A stretch of 64,000 bases of DNA. It comes from Bufo bufo. Taxonomy: Eukaryota; Chordata; Amphibia; Anura; Bufonidae. Shown in pieces: positions 30,682 through 41,019 of this stretch. Where the stretch lies: contig NC_053393.1 of the NCBI RefSeq assembly GCF_905171765.1, positions 192,971,921 to 193,035,920 on the forward strand, read 5' to 3'. Position numbers and translations under genes: made by a program. The notes under the pieces are model-generated. The model ran no database searches, was not told the DNA's origin, and saw nothing but the letters and a program-made list of their open reading frames with translations. Each line of letters begins with the position of its first letter. Positions within the stretch are counted from its first letter, which is position 1.

Positions 30682-31216
30682 TGTCACGGCTGTATGTGGG
30701 CAACAATAGTAATACACAGTACAGAGCTACTGACTGGACCCAGAACTAGGGAGGATAACGGGTGACCCCTGTCCGACCCTCAACGCTCTCCCTATTCTGC
30801 TAAAGCACATGCCCGGATCCCAATGGCGGAACGAGGCATGCCCACGTGCCTAAGACTAATGACCACTGTAACCCCTACAATAGTGGAAGGGGCACGGCCA
30901 CCAGTGCCCTACTCAGTATATGGAGGGAACCGTGGCCACCTCAGATCCAGTCAGAAAATAAACAGGAACACAACAATGTCTGCACACTTAGCTGACGTTG
31001 TTGCAACCGCAGAGAAGACGGATCCAAGGACAGGCTGGCAATATCCGGAGTGCTAGCTGCAGCAGAACACAGGTCCAGTGAACTGATAGCTACAAGTGAA
31101 GAAACTAAAGCCAGAGCTACAACTGAAGTGAGAACTCCTCCCAGCTCTAGTAGTGACATCATCACAGGGGTGGAGAAACAGAGCTGTGAGAACGTCCCAA
31201 AGCTCTGGTAGTGACA
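30682..31216 (-). repeat. 5' LTR of the chromovirus provirus
   Basis: Identical to 25893-26427 except A at 31006 for G at 26217. Followed on the + strand by the GTAAA duplicate at 31217-31221. Confidence 0.93.
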
Positions 31217-31231
31217 GTAAATTAAGTTATT

Positions 31232-31497
31232 TTTGTTCTTATGGAGGTCAGATGGGGGTCGGACATGGAGGTCTAATGGGGTGTCTGATCTGACTTCCTG
31301 ATATGGGGATCTGATTTGATGTCCTCATATGGGGGTCTGATCTGAGTTCCTGAAATGGTGGTCTGATGTGAGGTCCTGATAGGGAGGTCTGATCTGAGGA
31401 TATAATACAGTGGTTTCATCTGAAGATCTGATATTGGGGTCTGATATGAGGATCTAATATGGGGGTCTGATATGAGGATCTAATATGGGGGTCTGAT
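31232..31497. repeat. ~27-bp tandem repeat of the outer element
   Basis: Units such as GGGGGTCTGATCTGAGGAT and TAATATGGGGGTCTGATATG recur about ten times with variation. The complementary motif (GACCTCAGATCAGACCCCC) recurs in the relative at 42840-43080. Confidence 0.7.
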
Positions 31498-31889
31498 CTG
31501 AGGTTTAGAGTTGAGTGGACACCTGGATGTTCGGGTTCGACGGGTTCGGCCGAACTTCACAAAAAAGTTCGAGTTCGGGACTTGAACTTGAACCCGATTG
31601 AAGTCAATGGGGACCCGAACTTTTGACCACTAAAATGGCTCTAAAAAAGTCATGGAAAGGGCTAGAGGGCTGCAAATGGCAGCAAAATGTGGTTAAGAGC
31701 ATGGCAAGTGCTCTGCAAACAAATATGGATAGGGAAATGACTTCAAATAACATAAAATACATAAAAATAAAAAATATTAATCTTGATCTAGGAGGACGAG
31801 GTCCATATGAAGTAGGAGGTTGAGGAGGTGGTGTATGTGGCGGTGTAGGTGGAAGCAGCGGTGGAGGAGGAGGTAGCCAGCACTGGTTT

Positions 31890-32138
31890 TTATTTTATGA
31901 TTTTTTTTTGTTTAAATTTGGGTAGACCCCAAAGCATTGGGAAATATAACCTGTGATAACCCCCTCCAGCCATGCTAAACAAATGTTCAGACAATAGACT
32001 GGCTGCAGGGCAGGCCAGCACCTCCAAGGCGTAAAGGGCAAGCTCAGGCCATGTGCCCAATTTGGAGACCCAGAAGTGTAAGGGGGCAGACCCATCATTC
32101 AGTACATGTAGGCGTGTGCACACATACTGCTCAACCAA
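31890..32138 (-). pseudogene. Second, truncated hATC (dimerisation) copy
   Basis: Encodes EQYVCTRLHVLNDG and ELALYALEVLACPAASLLSE, matching the complete hATC at 34529-34830. It breaks off at 32138, exactly where 18S-like sequence begins. An ORF across the junction therefore has an N-terminus read from antisense rRNA sequence. Later hATC residues are frameshifted. Confidence 0.75.
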
Positions 32139-32735
32139 GTCGCACATTCCTGTGACGTCCACGATCCAATTTGATATCTTCTCTATCAACTTTCGATGTT
32201 CTTTTCTGCGCCTACCATGGTGATCACGGGTAGCGGGGAATCAGGGTTCCAGGCCGGTGAGGAAGCCTGAGAAAGGGATACCACATCCAAGGGAGGTCAA
32301 TGGATGAAATTAAATGTGATCGAGCGGAAATGTGGGACAAATTATTGAAGCCGAAGCTTCCAAGTAAAGGAGGGGGCCCGCGGCAATTACCCACTCCCGA
32401 CTCGGGAAGGTAGTGACGATAAATAACAATACAGGACTCTTAAGATGCCCTGTTATTGGAATGATTAATAAAAAATTACAGGGAATGTCACTGAGGTATT
32501 TTGGATTTGGAAACGTTAGACAGGAGAGGCCCTGCTGCCACTTTGTTGACTCTAGATAACTTCTGCCTGATCGCACATCCCCGTGACGTACACAATCCAA
32601 TTGGATATCTTCCCTTTCAACTTTCGATGTTCTTTTCTGCGCCTACCTTGTTGATCACGGTTAGCGGCGAATCAGGGTTCCACGCCAGAGAGGGAGCGTG
32701 AGAAAGGGATACCACATCCAAGGGAGGTCAATGGC
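32139..32735 (+). pseudogene. Two rearranged copies of 18S rRNA-derived sequence
   Basis: Copy A (32139-32470) contains ATCAACTTTCGATG, TGCGCCTACCATGGTGATCA, GGGGAATCAGGGTTC, ACCACATCCAAGG, and then AATTACCCACTCCCGAC...GGTAGTGACGA.AAATAACAATACAGGACTCTT. Copy B (32549-32735) starts further upstream (CTTTG.TGACTCTAGATAAC, GATCGCAC) and repeats the first part. Both follow the order of vertebrate 18S rRNA, roughly nucleotides 250-500, as I recall it. Both share a ~75-bp foreign stretch after ACCACATCCAAGG. Copy offset is 431 bp. Many mismatches; not a functional rRNA. Lies inside the hAT element, antisense to its transposase. Confidence 0.82.
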
Positions 32736-32839
32736 TGAAATGTGATCGAGCGGAAATGTGGGACAAGTTATTAAAGCGGAAGGATCGAATGAAAAGAGGG
32801 GGGTAGCATCAATTAAAAAAGAATTTTAGAAATTTAAGT

Positions 32840-33190
32840 CCCTGTCACCTATGCAGAGCAGGGGTTTAACATCAGCAAAAATGGGTTAATGTCACCCACC
32901 AATGAAACAGATGATTTTTACAAATTTTGGTACCTGTCAACTGTGCAGAGCGGGGGTTTATTCACAGCAAAACTGTGTTCATGTCACCCACCAATTGAAA
33001 GGACGATTTTACAAAAATTTGGTCCCTGTCACCTATGCAGAGCAGGGGTTTGTATAAGGCAAAATTGTTAAAATGTCACCTGACGATCTAACTGAGGATT
33101 TTTTGAAATTTGGGCCCCTGTCACCTATGCAGAGCAGGGGTTTATTCACGGCAAAAATGGTAAAATGTCACCCAAGAATGTAACAGACGC
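32840..33190. repeat. ~91-bp tandem array (four units) in the hAT element
   Basis: CTATGCAGAGCAGGGGTTTA and ATGTCACCCACCAATG recur at about 91-bp spacing. Related to the array at 33800-34310. Confidence 0.75.
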
Positions 33191-33780
33191 TTTTGCACCA
33201 TGCTCCCTCTTTTGCTGTGCTGGTGCCTCTGTGCGACCGCCTCTTCCTCTGAACTAGACAGGTCATTCACATGACCTTGATTCCATGTGGGGTCTAGTAT
33301 CTCATCATTCTCCACATCATCTTCCACCCACTCTTTACCCCTGCCCTTCTTGTCGGTCTGCAGACTGCAGAAAGACGCAGCAGTTGGCACCTATGTTTTA
33401 TCATCATCAGAGACGTGCTGTGGTGGTCTTCCAATGTCCTCATCCTGAAATATAAGTGGTTGGGCATCAGTGCACTCAATCTCTTCCACTTCTTGTGCAG
33501 GGCTTTGTGGATGGCCCACAGAAACCCGCCAGCTGAGTCATCAAAAAGCATAACAGACTGCTGCATGACTTGGGGCTCAGACTGCTTGCCTGATTTGCAA
33601 AGAGGTGAGTTGAAAGACAGATGGCCATGGGCTGTAGGTGCCAACTCTGATCTTTCAGCAGGGGACTAGGTGGGAGACAATGCAAAGGAACTGTAAGCAC
33701 TGTCAGCCCCCCAATCTACTATAGTCTGTACTTGTTCTGGCCTCACCATTCGTACTGTCCTAAATGCAGTGTAGGCAGCA
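33190..33780 (-). pseudogene. Duplicate of the upstream coding segment of the hAT element
   Basis: Near copy of 37060-37600 in the same orientation (for example GACCTTGATTCCATGTGGGGTC in both). On the minus strand both encode an acidic segment with DPTWNQGHV-DLSSSEEEAV. Both copies are disrupted. Confidence 0.65.
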
Positions 33781-33799
33781 AATGTGCTTTCTACCACAA

Positions 33800-34310
33800 A
33801 AGATGAGCATTTGTCACCCAACAATGTAACAAATTATTGAAATGTATTTCCTTGTCTACTAGGTAAAGCAGGGGTATATCACAGCCAAAAATTAGTGAAT
33901 GTCACCCAACAATGTAACAGACAAATTAGTAAAATGTATTTCCCTTTCCACTATGTAGAGCAGGGGTATATCACAGCCAAAAAATTGTGAATGTGACCTG
34001 ACAATGTAACAGACAAATTAGTGAAATGTATTACCCTGTCTACTAGGTAGAGCAAGGGTATATCACAGCAAAAGATTTGTGAATTTCACCCGACAATGTA
34101 ACAGACAAATTAGTTAAATGTATTTCCCTGTCTACTAGGTAGATCAGGGGTATATCACAGCCAAAAATTTGTGAATTTCACCCGACAATGTAACAGACAA
34201 ATTAATTAAATGTATTTCCCTGTCTACTAGGTAGAGCAAGGGTATATCACAGCCAAAAATTTTGGATATGTAACCCAACAATGTATCAGACAAATTAGTG
34301 AAATGACTTA
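33800..34310. repeat. ~92-bp tandem array (about six units) in the hAT element
   Basis: AATGTAACAGACAAATTAGT, ATTTCCCTGTCTACTAGGTAG and GGGGTATATCACAGCC recur at 92-bp spacing. Confidence 0.85.
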
Positions 34311-34528
34311 AAATAAAATACGTAAAAATAAAAAATAATAATCTTGATCTATGAGGTGGAGGTCCATATGGAGTAGGAGGTTGCGGAGGCGGTGGACGCA
34401 GCGGAGTAGGTGGAAGTAGCGGTGGAGGAGGTAGCCAACACTGGTTTTTGGTTTTAATTTTATTATTTATTTTTTTGTTTAAATTAGGGTACACCCCAAA
34501 AGAGTGTGAAATATCAAAAATACAATAT

Positions 34529-36926
34529 CTATTCTGCACAAGGTACGGACAAGTCCTGTGGGATCCATGCCTGGTTCATTTTAATGAACGTGAGCTTGTC
34601 CACATTGGCTGTGGACAGGCAGCTGCACTTGTCTGTGATAACGCCCCCTGCCGTGCTAAACACACGTTCGGACAATACACTGGCTGCAGGACAGGCCAGC
34701 ACCTCCAAGGCATAAAGGGCAAGCTCAGGCCATGTGCCCAATTTGGAGACCCAGAAGTTGAAGGGGGCAGACCCATCATTCAGTACGTGTAGGCGTGTGC
34801 ACACATACTGCTCCACCATGTTGCTGAAATGCTGCCTCCTGCTAGGATGTTCCATATCAGCTGGTGGTGCTGGTTGTTGTGGCGTGCTGACAAAACTTTT
34901 CCACATTTCGGCCATGCTAATCCTGCCTTCTGAGGTGCTGGCAGTGCCCCAGCTGCATTGGCGACTTCTTCCTCTGCCTTCGCCTTCTGCTTCCACTGTG
35001 CCCCCGCTGTCAGGTTGGAATGCCACCAGCAGCGCGTCTACCAGCGTGTGCTTGTACTTGCGCATCTTACGATCACGCTCCAGTGAAGGAATTAAGGACG
35101 GTACGTTGTCCTTGTAACAGGGATCCAGCAGCGTGGCCACCCAGTAATCAGCACAAGTTAGAATGTAGCCAACTCAGCGGTCGTTGCGGAGACATTGCAG
35201 CATGTAATCGCTCATGTGTGCCAGGCTGCCCAGAGGCAACGACAAGCTGTCCTCTGTGGGAGGTGTATCATCTTTGTCCTCTGTATTCCCCCAGCCACGC
35301 ACCAGTGATGGCCATGAGCTGGTTTGGGTGCCACCCTGCTGTGAACACTGTTCCTCCTCATCCACCTCGTCATCCTCCAGAACTGTGCCCTGGCTGGACA
35401 ATTGTGTACCTGGCGTTTGTGGGTGCAGGAACCCACCCTCAGAGCAACTTGTGAATGACTGGCCTGAGACCTTTGGAAATTATCCCTATTCCTCCTCCTG
35501 TGCCACATACTCTTCCATCATCGCCCGAAGCGTTTTTTCAAGGAGGCATAGAAGTGGGATAGTAACGCTGAGAACGGCATCATTGGCACTGGCCATGTTG
35601 GTGGAGTACTCGAAACAGCGCAACAAGGCACACAGGTCTCACATGGAGGCCCACTCATCGGTGGTGAAGTGGTGCTGTTCCGCAGAGCGACTGACCTGTG
35701 CATGCTGCAGCTGAAACTCCACTATCGCCTGCTGCTGCTCGCACAGTCTGGCCAGCATGTGCTAGGTGGAGTTCCACCTTATGGGCACGTCGCATATGAG
35801 GCGGTGAGCGGGAAGGCCAAAGTTACGCTGAAGCGCTACCCGGCGAGCAGCAGCAGGGTGAGAACACCGAAAGCGCACACAGACGGCCCGCACTTTCTGC
35901 AGCAGCTCTGACATAGGCAAATTTTTAAGGAACCTCTGCACCACCAAATTCAGCACATGAGCAAGGCGAGGGATGTGCGTCAAACCGGCTAGGCCCAGAG
36001 CTGCTACGAGATTTCGCCCATTATCGCACACCACCAGGATGCACCTCCTGCGCGGTGTGGGGTTTGTCCCCCAAACAGATAAGTTTTAATACTGCCTGCT
36101 GTCGTTTTCCCCTGACTGTGCTGAAGTTGGTGGTGAAGGTGTTACGCTGACCGGATGAGGAGGCAGTAGAGGATGAGGAAGCGGAGTAGGAGGAGGAAAC
36201 AACAGGAGATAAAGAGAAGCGCCCTGCAATCCTCGGTGGTGGAAGTACATGTGCCATACTGCTATCCACCTCAGGCTCAGCCTCCACTGAATTTACCCAG
36301 TGTGCTGTTAGGGAGATACAACGTCCCAGACCGTGCTTACTGGTCAACGTATCTGTAGATAGGTGGACCTTGTCACAGATGGCGTTGTGCAGTGCACACC
36401 TGATTTTGTCCCCCATTTGTTTGTGCAGGGAAGGGATGGCTTGCCTGGAAAAGTAGTGGCGGCTGGGCGTGACGTACTGTGGGACAGCCACCGCCATAAG
36501 GCTTTTAAAAAAATACGTCTCCACCAGACAGAATGACAGCATTTCAAAGGCCAGGAATTTTGAAATGCTGGCATTCAAGGACAGGGATCGCGGGTGGGTA
36601 GGGGGTACTTCCTCTTTCGCTCCAGTGTTTGGGAGAAAGACAGCTGAACGCTTCCATGGAGATGCTTGGTGACCCAGGTGGTGGCATTGCTGGCAGATCC
36701 TTTGTTTGCGGGGTGGCAGGTGCAACTGTCACTCCAGAGGGGGATGAAGAGGCCGATACTGCAGCAGAAGAGGAAGCAGGAGGAGCCATAGATCTTCTTG
36801 GTTTTTGAGGTGTCTACTCCACTGCAGCTCATGCTTTGCACTTAGATGCCTGGTCATGCAGGTTGTGCTCAGGTTGAGAACGTTTATGCCTCGCTTCAGG
36901 CTCTGATTGCACAGCATGCAAACCAC
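34529..36926 (-). pseudogene. hAT transposase (BED finger, RNase H-like core, hATC), fragmented
   Basis: Reading from 36926 down. A BED-type zinc finger has CMLC and TRHLSAKH (36729-36926). A segment at 36021-36725 ends in the start of the catalytic domain (HLSTDTLTSKHGLGR, first Asp, then ISLTAHWV). The segment at 35762-36034 has VCDNGRNLVAAL (second Asp), HIPRLAHVLNLVV (the C of the usual C-x-x-H is Arg) and VPIRWNST. The segment at 34529-35140 ends in hATC with FWVSKLGTWPELALYALEVL and LSERVFSTAGGV. The parts lie in different frames with intervening stops. Some gaps could be introns, but the broken motifs suggest decay. The family is ZBED-like. Confidence 0.8.
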
Positions 36927-37683
36927 TCGTGTCTTGTCATCAGCACATTGTCTGAAGAACTGCCACGCCAGGGAACTCCTTGGAGCTGGCTTTGGTGTGC
37001 TCGTCCCTTGGTGCGGTGGGCAGTAGCAGGCGTACTGTCTAGGGGATGGCTGCTCAGCTTTTGCACCCTGCTCCCTCTTCTGCTGTGCTGGGGACTCTGT
37101 GCGACCACCGCCTCTTCCTCCGAACTAGACAAGTCACTCGCATGACCTTGATTCCATGTGGGGTCGAGGACCTCATCGTCCTCCACATCATCTTCCACCC
37201 AGCTTCACCCCTGCCCGCCTTGTCGGTCTGCACACTGCAGAAAGCCACAGCAGTTGGCACCTGTGTTTCGTCATCATCCGAGACGTGCTGCAGTGGTCCT
37301 CCCATGTGCTAATCCTGAAACATAAGTGGTTGGGCATCGGAGCACTCAATCTCTTCCACTTCTGGGGCAGGGCTATGTGGATGGCCCTGGGAAACCTGCT
37401 GGCAGAGTCATCAAAAATCAGAAGAGACTGCTTGGCAAGGGGGTGAGATGAAAGACTGATGGCCATGGGCTGCACGTGCCAACTCTGATCTTTCAGCAGG
37501 AGACTGGGTGGGAGACAATGTGAAGCAACTGGAGGCACTGTCAGCCACCCATTCTACTTTCGCCAGTACTTGTTCAGGCCTCACCATTCGAAGAGCCGCA
37601 TTTGGCCCTACCAAATAACGCTGAAGGTTCTGTCGCCTACTCACACCAGAGCAAGGTGTTTCACTTGTGCATGTAGCTGGCAC
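36896..37683 (-). pseudogene. Upstream coding segment of the hAT element
   Basis: Minus-strand ORF pieces (37411-37683, 37188-37538, 36896-37198) are read in overlapping frames. The 36896-37198 piece is acidic and serine-rich (DDVEDDEVLDPTWNQGH, SSSEEEAVV). It lies upstream of the BED finger, and a duplicate exists at 33190-33780. Function unknown: it may be an N-terminal exon or a second ORF of the element. Confidence 0.45.
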
Positions 37684-37969
37684 AGATTGACCACTTCCTC
37701 TCCCTGCACCAGGAGCTGCACTAGCAGCACCACGACCAGGGCCACGTCCCTTATTTGACGATCATCTCATTCTTTGCATTCACCCACCAAACTAACAGAT
37801 GGTTGATGTCAGGCGACAATGTAACCGCCAATAGTCAATAATTAAGTTCACTGAGGGTAAGGCAGTGCCGGTGTCATAAAGATGAAAAATTTCTTGAGGT
37901 CACACAACAGTGTAACAGGCGAATTTTATACAATTACTTCACGGTCACAATTTTTTTTTATTTGTCAAC

Positions 37970-40340
37970 CAACAATGTAACTGCAGTATTGACTGGTTGT
38001 ATTTAACTGTGACAAATGCAGCAAAAGCCCCAGATGTAGGATCTTGTAAAAATGGGTGTTTTTTGTAACCCAGCATATAATTGCAGTATTTAAAGCTTAT
38101 ATTTCACTGTGACAAATGCAGCAAAGGCCCCAGATGTAGGGTATTTCAAAAAAATGTGTGCTTTTTTTAAAACCAGAATATAACAGCAGAATATAACAGC
38201 AGTATCTAACGCTTGCATTGGACTGCCAGAAATGCAGCAATGGCTGCACATTTATTATCTATTTTTTTTAAACCCAGAATATTATTGCAGTATTTAAATC
38301 TTGTATTTCATTGTCAGAAATGCAGCAAAAGCCCCATATGTAGGGTCTTGCAAAAAATGTTTTTTTTTTAAAACAAGAATATAATTGCAGTATTTAAAGC
38401 TTGTATTTCACTGTGACAAATGCAGCAAAGGCCCCAGATGTAGGGTCTTGTTAAAAATGGGTGTTTTTTTTAAACCCAGAAGATAACTGCAGTATTTACA
38501 GTTTGTATTTGACTGTCACAAATGCAACAAAGGCCGCAAATGTATTATCTTGCCCAAAATGGGTGTTTTTTTAATACCAGAATATAACAGCAGTATCCAA
38601 CACTTGGATTGGACTGTCAGAAATGCAGCAAAGGCCGCAAATGTATGAAATTTGCAAAAAAATTGTGTTTTTTTAAACCCAGAGTATAATTGCAGTATTT
38701 AAAGCTTGTATTTCACTGTGACAAATGCAGCAAAGGCCCCAGATGTAGGGTATTGCAAAAAATTGGTGTTTTTTTAAAACCAGAATATAATTGCAGTATT
38801 TAAAGATTGTATTGGACTGTCAGAAATGCAGCAAAGGCCGCAAATGTATTATCTTGCAAAAAATGGGTGTTTTTTTAATACCAGAATATAACAGCAGTAT
38901 CTAACACTTGTATTGGACTGCTAGGAATGCAGCAAAGGCCGCAAATTTATTATCTTGCCCAAAATGGGTGTTTTTTTTAAAACAAGAATATAATTGCAGT
39001 ATTTAAAGCTTGTATTTCCCTGTGACAAATGCAGTAAAGGCCCCAGATGTAGGGTCTTGTAAAAAAAAAATTGTGTTTTTTTAAACCCAGAAGATAACTG
39101 CAGTATTTAAAGTTTGTATTTGAATGTCACAAATGCAACAAAGACTGCAAATGTATTATCTTGCCCAAAATGGGTGTGTTTTTTTAGTACCAGAATATAA
39201 CAGCAGTATATAACGCTTGTATTGAACTGTCAGAAATGCAGCAAAGGCTGCAAATGTATTATCTTGCAAAAAATTGGTGTTTTTTTAAACTCAGTATATA
39301 ATTGCAGTATTTAAAGCTTGTATTTCACTGTCACATATGCAACAAAGGCCGCAAATGTATTATCTTGCCCATAATGGGTGTGTTTATTAATACCAGAATA
39401 ATAACAGCAGTATCTAACACTTGTATTCGACTGCCAGAAATGCAGCAAAGGCAGCAAATTTATTATCTTGCCCAAAATGGGTGTTTTTTTAAAACAAAAA
39501 TATAATTGTAGTATTTAAAGCTTGTATTTCACTGTGACAAATGCAGAAAAGGTCGCAGATGTAGGGTCTTGCAAAAAATTGGTGTTTTTTTAAACCCAGA
39601 AGATAACTGCAGTATTTAAAGTTTGTATTTGACTGTCACAAATGCAACAAAGGCTGCAAATGTATTATCTTGACCAAAACGGGTGTTTTTTTTTAAACCA
39701 CAATATAACAGCAGTATCTAACGCTTGTATTGGACTGTCAGAAATGTAGCAAATGCTGCAAATGTATTATCTTGCCCAAAATTTGTGTTTTTTTTTATAC
39801 CAGAATATAACAGCAGTAACTAACACTTCTATTGAACTGCCAGAAATGCAGCAAAGGCTGCAAATTTATTATCTTGCCAAAAATGGGTGTTTTTTTTAAA
39901 TCCAGAATATAATTGCAATATTTAAAGCTTGTATTTCACTGTCAGAAATGCAGCAAATGCCCCAGATGTAGGGTATTACAAAAAATGGGTGTTTTTTTAA
40001 ACCCAGAATATAACTGCAGTATTTAAAGTTTGTATTTCACTGTCACAAATTCAGCAAAGGACCCAAAATGTATTATCTTGCAGAAAATGGGTGTTTTTTT
40101 TTAAACCCAGAATATAACTGCAGTATTTAAAGTTTGTATTTCACTGTCACAAATTCAGCAAAGGACCCAAAATGTATTATCTTGCAAAAAATTTGTGTTT
40201 TTTTAAACCCAGTATATAATTGCAGTATTTAAAGCTTGTATTTCACTGTGACAAATGCAGCAGGGTCTTGCAAAAAATGGGTGTTTTTTTAAACATTGAA
40301 TATAACTGCAGTATTTAAACCTTGCATTTGACTGTCACAA
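37970..40340. repeat. 2.4-kb tandem array, ~102-bp unit, about 23-24 copies
   Basis: Units contain AT(A)TAACTGCAGTATTTAAAG, TTGTATTTCACTGTGACAAA, TGCAGCAAAGGCCCCAGATG, TATTATCTTGC and a T-run followed by AAACCCAGA. The GCAGTATT landmark recurs about every 100-104 bp. At least two unit types (GTATTTAAAG and GTATCTAACACTTG) intermingle. Non-coding. Confidence 0.88.
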
Positions 40341-41019
40341 ATACACATATGCTGTGCTGGTGCACTGAACTTGCACAACATGGCCGTCGACACCCACCTA
40401 ACTAACAGACGGATAAAAGTTCTTTTTCTGCGTCACTGGACTCAGGGCAGGGTAAAGAATTGGTGCACTGCACCCACAAAACAAAATAGCTGTAGATCGC
40501 TGAGTTAACAAGCACTTCTGATAACAGATTCTTTCCTATTCTCTCCCTCACAGCAGCATCATCCCATCCCTACACTAGTAAGACCAGAGTGACATGCAGC
40601 GCTACGTGACTCCAGCATATATAGAGGCTGGGTCACATGCTGCACTGGCCAATGACAGCCATGCCATTAGTAGGCATGGCAGTGATGGCTTCTAAGGGCA
40701 CACAAGTTAAACGCTTGTTGATTGGCTGCTCTGCAGCCTTTCAAAAAGCGCCATTAACTCGCCGAACACCGAACTCAAACTTTTCAGTAAAAGTTCAGGT
40801 TCGGGTCCGGGATCCAAAAATCCAAAAGTTTGGTACGAGCCCGAACTTTAAAGTTTAGGTTCGCTCAACCCTACTGAGGATCTAATATGAGGTCTTATGG
40901 AAAAATATTTTTTTTCTAATTTTCCTCCTCTAAAACCTGGGGTGCGACTTATTAGGTGCGTCTTATAAAGCGAAAAATACGGCAATCTGAAACACTCGCA
41001 TTACATATTCCTGACCTTA

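Larger units (their letters stand above)
25893..31216 (-). mobile_element. Full-length Ty3/gypsy chromovirus-type provirus
   Basis: 535-bp LTRs at 25893-26427 and 30682-31216 are flanked by a perfect GTAAA duplication (25888-25892 and 31217-31221). The LTRs differ at one base by eye (G at 26217, A at 31006), implying very recent insertion. One uninterrupted 1425-codon gag-pol ORF fills the interior on the minus strand, and the integrase carries a C-terminal chromodomain. This is the only complete, apparently autonomous element in the window. It inserted into the outer TIR repeat. Confidence 0.95.
31506..40873 (-). mobile_element. hAT element (9.4 kb) with internal duplication and captured rRNA sequence
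   Basis: Ends TAGAGTTGAGTGG (31506) and CGCTCAACCCTA (40873) are inverted repeats, flanked by 8-bp duplications CTGAGGTT (31498-31505) and CTGAGGAT (40874-40881), the hAT signature. The minus strand carries fragments of a BED-finger/hATC transposase. A second partial set of the same sequences lies at 31738-33780, so the element contains a large internal duplication. It also carries 18S rRNA-derived DNA and three tandem arrays. It inserted into the outer TIR repeat, 285 bp from the gypsy provirus. Confidence 0.85.
24974..40982. mobile_element. Outer TIR-bounded repeat, host of three nested insertions
   Basis: The left end reads GTATTTTTCGCTTTATAAGATGCAC. The right end is its near-perfect complement (GTGCGTCTTATAAAGCGAAAAATAC, 40956-40980). 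The element's own sequence is 24974-25212, 25831-25892, 31222-31497 and 40882-40982, about 0.7 kb in total. It includes a ~27-bp tandem repeat of GGGGGTCTGATCTGAGGATC type (about 31232-31497). A shortened relative with the same terminal and internal motifs is at 42797-43300. The superfamily is not assigned and no clear target duplication is seen. Confidence 0.6.

Noticed and set aside
26364..30749. Plus-strand ORFs opposite the gypsy polyprotein
   Set aside because: Shadows of the 1425-codon minus-strand gene with no domain of their own.
32139..32735. Functional 18S rRNA gene
   Set aside because: Only a few hundred bases of 18S, many mismatches, foreign stretches and two rearranged copies; no neighbouring ITS, 5.8S or 28S.
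34144..34539. 131-codon proline-rich ORF (PPPPLLPPTPLRPPPP...)
   Set aside because: Comes from a GGAGGT-type simple repeat within the hAT element, between two tandem arrays.
35020..35714. Plus-strand ORFs of 144-166 codons opposite the hAT transposase
   Set aside because: The minus strand carries the recognisable BED/DDE/hATC motifs; these are antisense shadows.
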